A stretch of 64,000 bases of DNA from Leclercia adecarboxylata (lineage in GTDB: Bacteria > Pseudomonadota > Gammaproteobacteria > Enterobacterales > Enterobacteriaceae), in assembly GCF_023639785.1 (NCBI RefSeq), contig NZ_CP098325.1, positions 2,232,001 through 2,296,000 of the forward strand, given 5' to 3'. The notes below the pieces were generated by a model. The model did not search any database. It was given only the letters and a program-made list of their open reading frames with translations, and was not told the DNA's origin. Shown here in pieces: positions 51,017-59,471 of the stretch; within the stretch, counting starts at the first letter, position 1, and each line of letters begins with the position of its first letter. A program made the position numbers and the translations under genes.

Positions 51017-51628
51017 ATGATTAATAAAAAAAATATTCTGGCAGTAACCGTCTCAACGTTAATGATGGCCAGTGCAGGTGCGATGGCTGCACTTCCGTCA
51101 GGGAATAATGATAACGGCATGAATACCAATGCGGGCACGGATGCCGGGACCCAGGGCACCGGCGGCGTGGTTCATTTTACCGGGAAAATCACTGATGCTT
51201 CCTGTAACGTCAGCACGGATACCGCGGGTCAGACTGTCGATTTGGGCACATGGGCAGCCTCGTACTTTGCATCACAAAAAGAGACCACCCGCACCCCTTT
51301 CCATATTTCGGTTGAGGGCTGTCCGGACTCGGTCAAATCCGTTGCCGTGCTGTTTGATGGCACCAAAGACACGACAGACAATGCGCTGCTGGGCCTGAAT
51401 TCCGCCGTAGACAGCGACGGGAATACCGCGACAGGCGTGGCCGTTAAACTGTATGAAAGCGATCGTAATACGCAAATTAAGATTGGCGATATCTCTAAAG
51501 AGGTTGTACTTGCTGAAGGGGAAGACTCCACCACGCTGAATTTCTACGCCAACTATAACGCCACCGCGGATAACGTCACCACTGGAAAAGCGGATGCGGA
51601 TGCAAACTTCCTGATGGTTTATAACTGA
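51017..51628 (+). CDS. Major fimbrial subunit, operon 2
   Basis: A 203-residue pilin: signal peptide 1-25 (ends GAMA), then an unusual Asn/Gly/Thr-rich stretch before the donor strand VVHFTGKITDASCN. The second conserved cysteine is in SVEGCPDS, and the C-terminus ANFLMVYN has the penultimate Tyr. The low-complexity N-terminal insertion (about residues 28-50) is absent from the operon-1 pilin. ATG 51017 is used because the preceding frame (from 50975) lies in the promoter region. A strong 14-bp hairpin follows the gene. Confidence 0.87.
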   Translation: MINKKNILAVTVSTLMMASAGAMAALPSGNNDNGMNTNAGTDAGTQGTGGVVHFTGKITDASCNVSTDTAGQTVDLGTWAASYFASQKETTRTPFHISVEGCPDSVKSVAVLFDGTKDTTDNALLGLNSAVDSDGNTATGVAVKLYESDRNTQIKIGDISKEVVLAEGEDSTTLNFYANYNATADNVTTGKADADANFLMVYN

Positions 51629-51634
51629 TATTTT

Positions 51635-51666
51635 TTAAATAAGCAGAGATCGCTCTGCTTATTTAA
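51635..51666 (+). terminator. Attenuator-like hairpin between pilin and chaperone genes, operon 2
   Basis: TTAAATAAGCAGAG-ATCG-CTCTGCTTATTTAA is an exact 14-bp stem with a 4-nt loop, 7 bp after the pilin stop and 18 bp before the chaperone ATG. It probably reduces read-through, giving excess pilin transcript. Confidence 0.75.
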
Positions 51667-51683
51667 TTATGATGGGAGTCAAC

Positions 51684-52352
51684 ATGAATAAGAAAACACT
51701 GGCGATACTGTTTTTATCCCTGGGATATGGCCTTCCCGCCCATGCCGGCGTGGTCATGGGCGGAACGCGTGTTGTTTACCCTCAAGGGCAGCGGGAAGTT
51801 GCCTTTTCAATTACCAACATGGAAAAAGAGACCCCCTATTTAATCCAGTCCTGGATTGAAAACTATGACAGCGCCGATAAATCAGCACCGCCGTTTGTTG
51901 TGACGCCAACCTTATTTCGCCTTGATGCTGAGCAAAAAAATACCCTGCGGATTAGCTATCTGGGCACCCCCTTGCCTGCTGACCGTGAGTCCGTTTTCTG
52001 GCTCAACGTCAAGAATATTGCGCCGACTAAAAAAGCAAACAGCAATAAACTGCAGATTAATGTGAAATCAAAATTCAAAATCTTTTATCGCCCATCTGGC
52101 TTAAAAGGTGATCCAGGCCAGGCCTATAAAAAACTCAATTTTACCTGCTCCGGAAACAGACTGACCGTACACAACCCTTCGCCATGGTTCGTCTCCTTTT
52201 ATGAGGTCAGGGTTGGTAACAAAGAGTTAAAAGAACCTGGCATGGTTGCGCCGTATGCAGATCGTAGCTGGAACACCGCCTGTTCTGGGGCGATTAGCTG
52301 GCAAGCGATCAACGATTTTGGTGGGCTGACGCGCCTTGCCACCCAGTCCTGA
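51684..52352 (+). CDS. Periplasmic fimbrial chaperone, operon 2
   Basis: A 222-residue PapD/FimC-type chaperone with signal peptide (ends AHA, about 22), two Ig-like domains, LPADRESVFWLNVKNIAP in the conserved centre and KFKIFYRPSGLKG as the anchor strand. It differs from the operon-1 chaperone by a second-domain cysteine pair (LNFTCSGN and WNTACSG), usual in a subset of the family. ATG 51684 is preferred over 51669 because GGGAG is 5 nt upstream. Confidence 0.92.
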   Translation: MNKKTLAILFLSLGYGLPAHAGVVMGGTRVVYPQGQREVAFSITNMEKETPYLIQSWIENYDSADKSAPPFVVTPTLFRLDAEQKNTLRISYLGTPLPADRESVFWLNVKNIAPTKKANSNKLQINVKSKFKIFYRPSGLKGDPGQAYKKLNFTCSGNRLTVHNPSPWFVSFYEVRVGNKELKEPGMVAPYADRSWNTACSGAISWQAINDFGGLTRLATQS

Positions 52353-52414
52353 TATCCCTTCGATGAAGGTTAGCCTTCTCTTCTTATACCGTTACATTTA
52401 GCGCACTCCAGCTG

Positions 52415-54916
52415 ATGAAAACCTTCTCCATGAGTCGCACCGTCCGATTCAACCTGGTTTTTGTTACCGGGGTGCTGACGTTCTACTGCAGCATGCGCAA
52501 CGCGCAGGCGGATGACTATTTTGATCCGAATGCATTAGAGATCACGTCCGGGCAGCAGCAAACAAGTGACCTGACCTGGTTTTCCCGGCAAGGCGGGCAA
52601 AAGCCCGGACGCTATAAAGTCACGGTTTTCGTTAACCAGACCCAGGTCGATGAACGCGAGCTGGAGTTTATACAACAGGACGCACAGCTGCTGCCGGTGC
52701 TGAATGCGGGCTACCTGGCCAGACTGGGGGTGAACACCGGGGCATTTCCGGGGTTTCAGGCTCTGCACGAAGGGGATACGTTTTCCGACCCAGGACAATT
52801 CATCCCCGATGCGTCTGTAAAGTTCGATTTCGCCGAAAACCGCCTGGACTTCAGCATTCCGCAGGCGGCAATGCGGCAAAAAAGCCGGGGGTTTATCCCT
52901 CCGGAGCAGTGGGATGATGGCATCCCTGCCGCCTTTATCGATTACAACCTGACGGGTTCGACAACCCATATCAACAACATTCACGACAGTGACAATTTTC
53001 TGAGCCTCCGTTCCGGTTTTAACCTTGGCCCGTGGCGCGTACGCAATGCCTCTTCGGTTGAATACGGCTCTGATCATCACTGGCAAACCCAGGGGACATC
53101 GGTCAAACGCGCGATTAAACGCTGGAAAAGTGAGCTGATGCTGGGGGACGGATATACCTCCGGCGACGTCTTCGACAGTTTTCAGTTCACCGGGATGCAG
53201 CTGGCCTCTGATGAAAATATGCTTCCCGACAGCGAGCGCGGTTTTGCGCCTACTATCCGCGGCATCGCCCACAGCAATGCGCGCATCAGCGTGCGTCAGC
53301 ACGGTTACATCATCTATGAAACCTATGTTGCGCCCGGGCCGTTTGTCATCAACGACCTGTTCCCCACCGCCCAGAGTGGCGATCTCGACGTCACTATTCG
53401 CGAGAGCGACGGTAGCGAGCGAAAGTTCACCCAACCCTGGTCTTCTGTGCCTTTTATGTTGCGGAAAGGACGCGTTAAATTCAGCGCCAGTGCCGGTAAA
53501 TTTACCAGCCCGGACGCGGATGGCGATACGCCCAGCTTTGTCCAGGCCTCTGCTTTCTATGGCCTGGCCTCAAGCCTCACGCTTTACGGTGGGGCGCAGT
53601 TATCCAACCATTATCAGGCGCTGGCCATAGGTGTCGGCAAGGATTTTGGCCAACTGGGTGCAGTGGGTATTGATACCCTTGCTGCCCGCGCACAGCTGAC
53701 GGATAACAGACAAGCTCAGGGTCAACAGTTACGCGCCCAGTACCATAAAAATTTTGCGACGACAGATACCTCCCTCGATCTGTCCAGTAACCACTACACA
53801 ACCCGCGATTTTTACAGTTTTAGCGAAGCGAATGATTATCGGGATCCCGATCAGCACGTTGAAAACCGCCGAAACCGTACCGAGCTCAGCCTGACGCAAG
53901 ATTTCGGTGGCTGGGGCAACATCAGCGCATCGTTTTACCGGCAGAAATACTGGGATGCATCTGCCGTAGACAAGACCGTGCATGTGGGATACTACGCCAG
54001 CTATAAGGGCATCTCCTGGAGCCTGGGATACTACCTCACCCGCTCACGTTCAGATGACAGCGATAACGAACGTTCGCTTAACCTGAGCGTGAGTATTCCG
54101 CTCAGTCGCTGGTTGCCTGGCGGTACCATCAGTTACAGCCTTAACAACAATCTTAATGGCCACACCACGCAACAGGTTTCCCTTTACGGAACGGCGCTTG
54201 CACATGATCAGCTCAGCTACAACATTCAGCAAGGTTTTGACAATCAGGCCCATGTTGCAAACAGCAATCTGGCGCTGGCCTGGCATGGCGGCTCGGGCAG
54301 CGCCAGCCTTGGTTATAGCCACGATCGCTATAACGATCGTCTCAACTACGGTGCGGCCGGTGGCATTGTGGCGACGCAATATGGCGTGACGCTGAGCCAA
54401 AGCCTTGGAGACACCATTGGTCTGATCCGCGCAGAGGGCGCACCGCAGGTGCAGATTGAAGGGGCCACCAATGTTCACACCGATTTCCGCGGCTACGCCG
54501 TCATGCCGACCCTCTCGGCTTACCACAAGAATACGCTTTCACTGGATACCGAAACCCTGGCGGATGAGGTTGATCTTGAGCAAAACAGCCAGACGGTCAT
54601 CCCTACCAGCGGCGCGGTGGTGCTGGCGAATTACCACGCCCACGTAGGCGTGAGGACCCTGATTACGCTCACTTATCAGGGTCGCCCCCTCCCGTTTGGT
54701 GCCAACGCCTTTGTTACCGGTGCGAACGAGGCGGCATCCAGTACAGGGATCGTGGGTGACGGCGGACAGGTCTATCTCAGCGGCGTACCGCTAAACGGGG
54801 TGCTCCATGCCAGCTGGCGTCTGCAGGGGCAGGCAATCCATTGCTCGGCGCCCATTACCTTGCCTGCGGCAACCGAATTTAGCCCCGTCAGGCTGCTGGC
54901 GGCAAAATGCAATTAA
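52415..54916 (+). CDS. Fimbrial outer-membrane usher, operon 2
   Basis: An 833-residue FimD/PapC-family usher: signal peptide about 1-32 (ends RNAQA), N-terminal domain DDYFDPNALEITSG, PTIRGIAHSNARISVRQHG and GPFVINDLFPTAQSGDL in the barrel/plug region, and a C-terminal domain with one late Cys pair (AIHCSAP and LAAKCN). It shares the family plan with the operon-1 usher but is a distinct lineage, so the two operons are not recent duplicates. The start could also be ATG 52430; neither has a strong ribosome site. The adhesin gene overlaps or follows closely. Confidence 0.92.
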   Translation: MKTFSMSRTVRFNLVFVTGVLTFYCSMRNAQADDYFDPNALEITSGQQQTSDLTWFSRQGGQKPGRYKVTVFVNQTQVDERELEFIQQDAQLLPVLNAGYLARLGVNTGAFPGFQALHEGDTFSDPGQFIPDASVKFDFAENRLDFSIPQAAMRQKSRGFIPPEQWDDGIPAAFIDYNLTGSTTHINNIHDSDNFLSLRSGFNLGPWRVRNASSVEYGSDHHWQTQGTSVKRAIKRWKSELMLGDGYTSGDVFDSFQFTGMQLASDENMLPDSERGFAPTIRGIAHSNARISVRQHGYIIYETYVAPGPFVINDLFPTAQSGDLDVTIRESDGSERKFTQPWSSVPFMLRKGRVKFSASAGKFTSPDADGDTPSFVQASAFYGLASSLTLYGGAQLSNHYQALAIGVGKDFGQLGAVGIDTLAARAQLTDNRQAQGQQLRAQYHKNFATTDTSLDLSSNHYTTRDFYSFSEANDYRDPDQHVENRRNRTELSLTQDFGGWGNISASFYRQKYWDASAVDKTVHVGYYASYKGISWSLGYYLTRSRSDDSDNERSLNLSVSIPLSRWLPGGTISYSLNNNLNGHTTQQVSLYGTALAHDQLSYNIQQGFDNQAHVANSNLALAWHGGSGSASLGYSHDRYNDRLNYGAAGGIVATQYGVTLSQSLGDTIGLIRAEGAPQVQIEGATNVHTDFRGYAVMPTLSAYHKNTLSLDTETLADEVDLEQNSQTVIPTSGAVVLANYHAHVGVRTLITLTYQGRPLPFGANAFVTGANEAASSTGIVGDGGQVYLSGVPLNGVLHASWRLQGQAIHCSAPITLPAATEFSPVRLLAAKCN

Positions 54917-54939
54917 AGACAGAGGATCAGGTAAAAAAA

Positions 54940-56013
54940 ATGACAAGGATACTTCGGGTAATAACGGTTCTGGCCAGCTGCATTTTATCTTTTCCCTTTC
55001 AGGCCGTTGCAGGACAGACGTGCCCCCCAACGATGAACGATGCGGTGATCAACTTCCAGAATTACTCCATTACGGATAATCCCTCCCTCGCGCCGGGCTC
55101 AATGCTGTCCGGTGCGATACTGGGGCAGGAAAACCGCTCATTTTACAACTGTGCTGAAGGCACGGGCCCGGTCACCATGCGTTTTGTCGCAGACAGCGGC
55201 TTAACCGTCTCTGGTGTGAGCGGCGTAGCGCCTAACGGGACAGGCGCCCCGGCCTCCGTTTATGATGTCCCCGATATTCCCGGCGTAGGGTTTGCTGTCG
55301 GCGTCAGGGAAACCACCCACTGCGCGGGCCAGCCCGTCCACTATATCGCGGCGGGTGATGACAGCGTGGCGGTGTGCAGTACGAATGATCCTTCGCAAAT
55401 GGCCACGCAGTTCTTCGTGGTGTTCTATAAAACCGCGCCGGAAATTACCTACGAACAGCCGAACAGCGGGCAAATCAGGGCGGGAAAACTGATTCTGGAA
55501 GATGCCAGCGGAGCCGTGATATCCGAGGCGGGTGTGACTGTAGATGTGGCTGCAACCGACCTGAAAGTGCATAAATCGAGCTGTTACATCACTGATGCCA
55601 ACATTAGCGTCGATATGGGACAGACCAGCGTCAGCGATCTCAATAACGACATCGATGGGGAAAAGCATCGCTTTACGATCCACCTTTCCTGCGAATCGAC
55701 CCAAACCAACGCCGTGAAGATAGGCTTTTTTGGGCCAACTGAAAAAGACGGGGCGAATAATGATGTCTTTACCCTGAGTCAGCAGGACGCGGCAGCCACC
55801 GGCGTGGGTATCCGTATTCTTTACGGCGACAGCTATGGCTCCGCACAGGGTAAGGCAGTGCCGCTTAACAGCACCGGCGTTGAAGCCTTTGCGAACAGTA
55901 CTAACCAGACCCGGTTCAGTCTGAATTATGATGCCCAGTATGTTCGCACCGCGCCGAAGGTTACCGCCGGGCAAGCCGACAGTCTGGCGACCTTTAGCCT
56001 GATCTATAACTGA
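54940..56013 (+). CDS. Fimbrial tip adhesin, operon 2
   Basis: A 357-residue two-domain adhesin. The signal peptide is 1-25 (ends AVA), and the N-terminal putative binding domain (about 26-205) carries several cysteines (QTCPPTM, FYNCAEG, TTHCAGQ, VAVCSTN). The C-terminal pilin domain begins near KSSCYITDANISVDMG and ends LATFSLIYN. Start choice: an ATG at 54907 overlaps the usher end by 10 nt; ATG 54940 gives a clean signal sequence with AGG upstream. The ligand is unknown. The binding domain shows no evident similarity to the operon-1 adhesin, so a different receptor is expected. Confidence 0.8.
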   Translation: MTRILRVITVLASCILSFPFQAVAGQTCPPTMNDAVINFQNYSITDNPSLAPGSMLSGAILGQENRSFYNCAEGTGPVTMRFVADSGLTVSGVSGVAPNGTGAPASVYDVPDIPGVGFAVGVRETTHCAGQPVHYIAAGDDSVAVCSTNDPSQMATQFFVVFYKTAPEITYEQPNSGQIRAGKLILEDASGAVISEAGVTVDVAATDLKVHKSSCYITDANISVDMGQTSVSDLNNDIDGEKHRFTIHLSCESTQTNAVKIGFFGPTEKDGANNDVFTLSQQDAAATGVGIRILYGDSYGSAQGKAVPLNSTGVEAFANSTNQTRFSLNYDAQYVRTAPKVTAGQADSLATFSLIYN

Positions 56014-56025
56014 CGAAAGGGAAAT

Positions 56026-56062
56026 CAGACCCTGAGCGCATCTTCTCGGGGTCTGTATTACT
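56026..56062 (+). terminator. Hairpin terminator after fimbrial operon 2
   Basis: CAGACCC (56026-56032) pairs with GGGTCTG (56049-56055), extended inward by GAG/CTC. It is followed by TATTACT and lies between the operon and the convergent LysR gene. The T run is weak. Confidence 0.65.
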
Positions 56063-56067
56063 GAGCC

Positions 56068-56973
56068 TCAACGCACGTCCCGACACACCTCGAGCACTTT
56101 CTCTCTCAGCCATCGATGCCCCGGATCTTTTTCCATTCTCGGATGCCACATCTGGGACACCGTGATGCTTCGGGTTTTAAACGGCAGCTCAAACACATGC
56201 AGTTGCTCCGTCATCTGCTGATTGAGCAAATAGAGCGCCGGGACCATGGCGATAAAATCTGATGCCAGCGCCACGGATAATGCCGTGGGGAAACCCGGTA
56301 CCACGCTCGCCACTTTTCGCGTCAGGCCCGACTCCGCCAGTGCATCATCCACAAACCCCTGTAACGAACCGTCGGGCGCGGCCACCACATGGCCCCAGGC
56401 AGCATAATCCTTTATGCCGATGTGCGGCAGTGATGCCAGGGGATGCGTCTTACGCACGGCACCCACAAACCTGTCCTGAAAAAGTCGCTGCAGACGAATT
56501 TCCGGCCCCATATTGCCCTGAACGCCAATTTCCAGATCAACCAGCCCCTCACGCAGATAGCGTGATGTTTTTTCCGGCTTAGGCGCAAAGCGGAGACATA
56601 CGTCGGGCGCCGCTTCGGCCACGGCAGCAATCAGCGCCGGGCCAAACGCGACGACAAACCCGTCGTTGGCTCTGATGGTAAAAAGCCGCGCCAGTTTCTC
56701 CACCTGCAACGTTTCCATTGAAGGCTGCAGCACCGCCCTTGCCTCCTGAACGGCATTTCTCACGCGCGCCCGGGAGGCTTCCGCCCAGGGGGTCAGCACC
56801 ATATTACGTCCGGCCCGCACCAGAAGCGGATCGCCCGTCACTTCTCTCAGGCGGCTGAGCGTGCGGCTCATGGCGGATGTGCTCAGGTTTAAGCGACGTG
56901 CGGCCCCCGCCACGCTGGCTTCTGCCAGCAGGATGTCGAGTGCAACCAGCAGGTTAAAATCGGGATCGGACAT
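56068..56973 (-). CDS. LysR-family regulator divergent from an MFS pump
   Basis: A 301-residue LysR regulator: N-terminal winged helix (FNLLVALDILLAEASVAGAAR, recognition helix LSTSAMSRTLSRLRE) and an effector domain from about 90. The DFNLLVALDILLAE start is the NodD/LeuO/PA-type subgroup. ATG 56973 has GAGG 6 nt upstream; an upstream ATG at 57003 adds ten residues. It is divergent from an MFS transporter gene (113 bp between the starts), its likely target. The effector is unknown. Confidence 0.86.
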   Translation of the reverse strand: MSDPDFNLLVALDILLAEASVAGAARRLNLSTSAMSRTLSRLREVTGDPLLVRAGRNMVLTPWAEASRARVRNAVQEARAVLQPSMETLQVEKLARLFTIRANDGFVVAFGPALIAAVAEAAPDVCLRFAPKPEKTSRYLREGLVDLEIGVQGNMGPEIRLQRLFQDRFVGAVRKTHPLASLPHIGIKDYAAWGHVVAAPDGSLQGFVDDALAESGLTRKVASVVPGFPTALSVALASDFIAMVPALYLLNQQMTEQLHVFELPFKTRSITVSQMWHPRMEKDPGHRWLREKVLEVCRDVR

Positions 56974-57086
56974 GTTGAACCTCAGATAAGGCGTTACGTG
57001 CAATGATTAAGTGTAACCCATGCGTCTTCCGCCTTATATACCGCGTGCTTATAGTTTCGTCATCAAAACCGACCTCTGGAGTCAAA

Positions 57087-58496
57087 ATGATGACACTGTT
57101 TTCAAACCAACCTGGTGATGACGGGCTGCCGGGCCCGGAGCGCGCCCGGGTGATGATCGCCGTTATGATGACCACGCTGATGGGCGTCTTCGATGGTGCC
57201 ATGATCAATATTGCTCTGCCGTCCATGGCGCAGGCGATGCACGTGCCTGCCAGCTACGCGGTCTGGTTCGCCAACGGCTATCTGCTCTCCGCAGCAACGA
57301 CCCTGATGATATTCGCCTCGCTTGCCGCCCTGTTTGGCACTCGCCCCATTTTTCTGGCCGGGCTTACGACGTTTACGCTGACATCCCTTGGCTGCGCGCT
57401 GGCGCAAACCCCGGAAATGCTTACGGCAATGCGTATCCTGCAGGGGATCGGCGGCGCGGCTACGTTGAGTATTGCCCCGGCGATCCTGCGTTCTGTTTTT
57501 CCGGGACGCCTGCTCGGTCGCGTGCTGGGTCTGCATGCCCTGCTTATTGCCTCCAGTACCGCCATTGCGCCCGTGCTGGGAGGCACGATACTGGACACCC
57601 TGAGCTGGCAGTGGCTGTTTGCGATTAACATCATTCCCGGATCCTTCGCGCTGGTGCTGGCTGGCAAGGCATTACCCGGAAAATCAACCTCCGAAAACGC
57701 GGCGTTCGACGCCCCCGGCGCGGTGCTCTCGGCGGTGCTGTTAGGCTCAACGATTATGGCGGCAAACAGTCTTCATCTGATGGCTGCCTGCTGGGGGCTT
57801 GTGGCGCTGGTCAGTGCGGTTCTGTTTATCTGGCATATCCGCCGTGCCCGGGCGCCGTTGCTGCCGCCCGTCATGTTCACAAACGGCCGTTTTACCCTCG
57901 CGGCATTAACCTCGTTGGCTTCGTTTGTCAGCCAGGGTATTACGTTTATCGCCCTGCCTTTTCTGTTCCAGAGCGTGTATGGCTACAGCCCCGTTGTTTC
58001 CGCCCTGCTGTTTATCCCGTGGCCGCTCGGCATCGTGCTGATTGCGCCTCATGCGGGCCGATGGGCGGACAGGATCTCTGCGCCGCTGATCTCCACCCTC
58101 GGGCTGGCTATTTTTGTCCTGGGGTTGATCCTGTTGGCAATGCTGCCCGCCGCGCCTTCTGTCTGGGATATCTGCCTGCGCAGTCTGGTGTGCGGCATCG
58201 GATTTGGCTGTTTTCAGAGCCCCAATAACCGGGAGATGCTGGCGAATGTTTCTCGCGAGTACGCAAGCTATGCCTCGGGAATATTGTCTGTTGCGCGAAC
58301 TTTCGGGCAGTGTCTGGGCGCCGCCGTGGTGGGGATCCTGCTGACTATCCTCTCCCCTGAGACCGGCCAGGCGTTAAATGAAGGGGCCATTCATTTTGCC
58401 CTGTGGGTGGCGGTTGCGGCGTCTGTCGCGTCGGGGGTATTTAGCCTGAGTCGGCTGCGCAAAACCCTGGCCCTCTCTCCGGGAGGCAATCGGTAA
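57087..58496 (+). CDS. MFS transporter, DHA2-like drug resistance family
   Basis: A 469-residue inner-membrane protein with about 13-14 hydrophobic segments. MGVFDGAMINIALPSMAQAM is the TM1 motif, with Asp as in DHA2 pumps but lacking the LD-x-TIV pattern. AMRILQGIGGAATLSIAPAILRSVF forms the central transport motif, and ALLIASSTAIAPVLGGTI is the antiporter motif C-like helix. Export of a toxic compound is likely. GGAG lies 5 nt before ATG 57087. It is divergent from a LysR regulator and has no adaptor gene, so it is a single-component pump. The esterase gene begins 91 bp downstream in the same direction. Confidence 0.87.
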   Translation: MMTLFSNQPGDDGLPGPERARVMIAVMMTTLMGVFDGAMINIALPSMAQAMHVPASYAVWFANGYLLSAATTLMIFASLAALFGTRPIFLAGLTTFTLTSLGCALAQTPEMLTAMRILQGIGGAATLSIAPAILRSVFPGRLLGRVLGLHALLIASSTAIAPVLGGTILDTLSWQWLFAINIIPGSFALVLAGKALPGKSTSENAAFDAPGAVLSAVLLGSTIMAANSLHLMAACWGLVALVSAVLFIWHIRRARAPLLPPVMFTNGRFTLAALTSLASFVSQGITFIALPFLFQSVYGYSPVVSALLFIPWPLGIVLIAPHAGRWADRISAPLISTLGLAIFVLGLILLAMLPAAPSVWDICLRSLVCGIGFGCFQSPNNREMLANVSREYASYASGILSVARTFGQCLGAAVVGILLTILSPETGQALNEGAIHFALWVAVAASVASGVFSLSRLRKTLALSPGGNR

Positions 58497-58587
58497 CCAT
58501 CTCAACTAGACTTCTTAGCGGCTGTACGTCTTCACCTGTGACTCAGCCCACTTCACTCAGGTTCTTTTACTCCCCGAGAGGTCTACC

Positions 58588-59424
58588 ATGTCATTTGTCA
58601 CCACCAAAGATGATGTCAGTATCTTCTATAAAGATTGGGGTCCCAAAGATGCACAACCTATCTTCTTCCACCACGGCTGGCCATTAAGCGCTGACGACTG
58701 GGATAACCAGATGTTGTTCTTTTTGGCTGAAGGGTTCCGCGTTATCGCCACCGACCGTCGTGGTCATGGCCGTTCAAGCCAGGTCAGCGACGGGCACGAT
58801 ATGGATCATTATGCCGCGGATGTTTCTGCCGTCGTTGAACATCTGGATTTGCAGAATGTGGTGCATGTCGGCCACTCCACCGGCGGCGGACAGGTTGCAC
58901 GCTATGTGGCGAAATACGGACAACCCCAGGGCCGCGTGGCTAAAGCAGTGTTAATCAGCGCCGTACCGCCTTTGATGGTGAAAACCCCGGATAATCCGGG
59001 CGGTACGCCGATAGAGGTGTTCGATGGATTCCGCAAAGCGCTGGCCGCAAACCGGGCGCAATTCTATCTCGATGTCGCAACCGGCCCGTTCTACGGTTTT
59101 AACCGGACCGGGGCAGAAATATCCCAGGGAACCATCCAGAACTGGTGGCGACAAGGGATGATTGGCAGCGCGAAAGCGCACTATGAGGGCATCAAAGCCT
59201 TTTCAGAAACCGATCAGACCGAGGATCTGAAAGCGATCACCGTGCCGGTACTGATTTTGCAGGGCGATGACGATCAGGTGGTGCCTTACAAGAACGCCAG
59301 CCTGCTTCAGGATGAGCTTATCAGCAACAGCACGCTTAAAGTCTATCCGGGCTACCCACACGGGATGCACACCACGCACCCTGATACGATCAACAAAGAC
59401 CTGCTGGAATTTATTCGCAGCTGA
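58588..59424 (+). CDS. Alpha/beta hydrolase, non-heme chloroperoxidase/perhydrolase-type esterase
   Basis: A 278-residue cytoplasmic alpha/beta hydrolase without a signal peptide. The oxyanion segment is HHGWPLSADDW (28-38), the nucleophile elbow GHSTGG has Ser97, the acid is the Asp in LQGDDDQVVPY (about 229), and the catalytic His is H258 in GYPHGMH. It belongs to the cofactor-free haloperoxidase/arylesterase group, which hydrolyses esters and can form peracids. The physiological substrate is unknown. Unlike the Asp-nucleophile hydrolase at 16031 it uses Ser. It follows the LysR/MFS pair and is separated from the next gene by a strong bidirectional terminator. Confidence 0.88.
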   Translation: MSFVTTKDDVSIFYKDWGPKDAQPIFFHHGWPLSADDWDNQMLFFLAEGFRVIATDRRGHGRSSQVSDGHDMDHYAADVSAVVEHLDLQNVVHVGHSTGGGQVARYVAKYGQPQGRVAKAVLISAVPPLMVKTPDNPGGTPIEVFDGFRKALAANRAQFYLDVATGPFYGFNRTGAEISQGTIQNWWRQGMIGSAKAHYEGIKAFSETDQTEDLKAITVPVLILQGDDDQVVPYKNASLLQDELISNSTLKVYPGYPHGMHTTHPDTINKDLLEFIRS

Positions 59425-59430
59425 ATAAGT

Positions 59431-59462
59431 AAAACGGGTGGCTGGTGCCACCCGTTTTATTT
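59431..59462. terminator. Bidirectional terminator between the esterase and aminotransferase genes
   Basis: AAAACGGGTGGC-TGGT-GCCACCCGTTTT is a perfect 12-bp stem (59431-59442 / 59447-59458) with A-rich and T-rich ends, so it works on both strands. It sits between convergent genes. Confidence 0.92.
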
Positions 59463-59471
59463 CAGTGCTCT

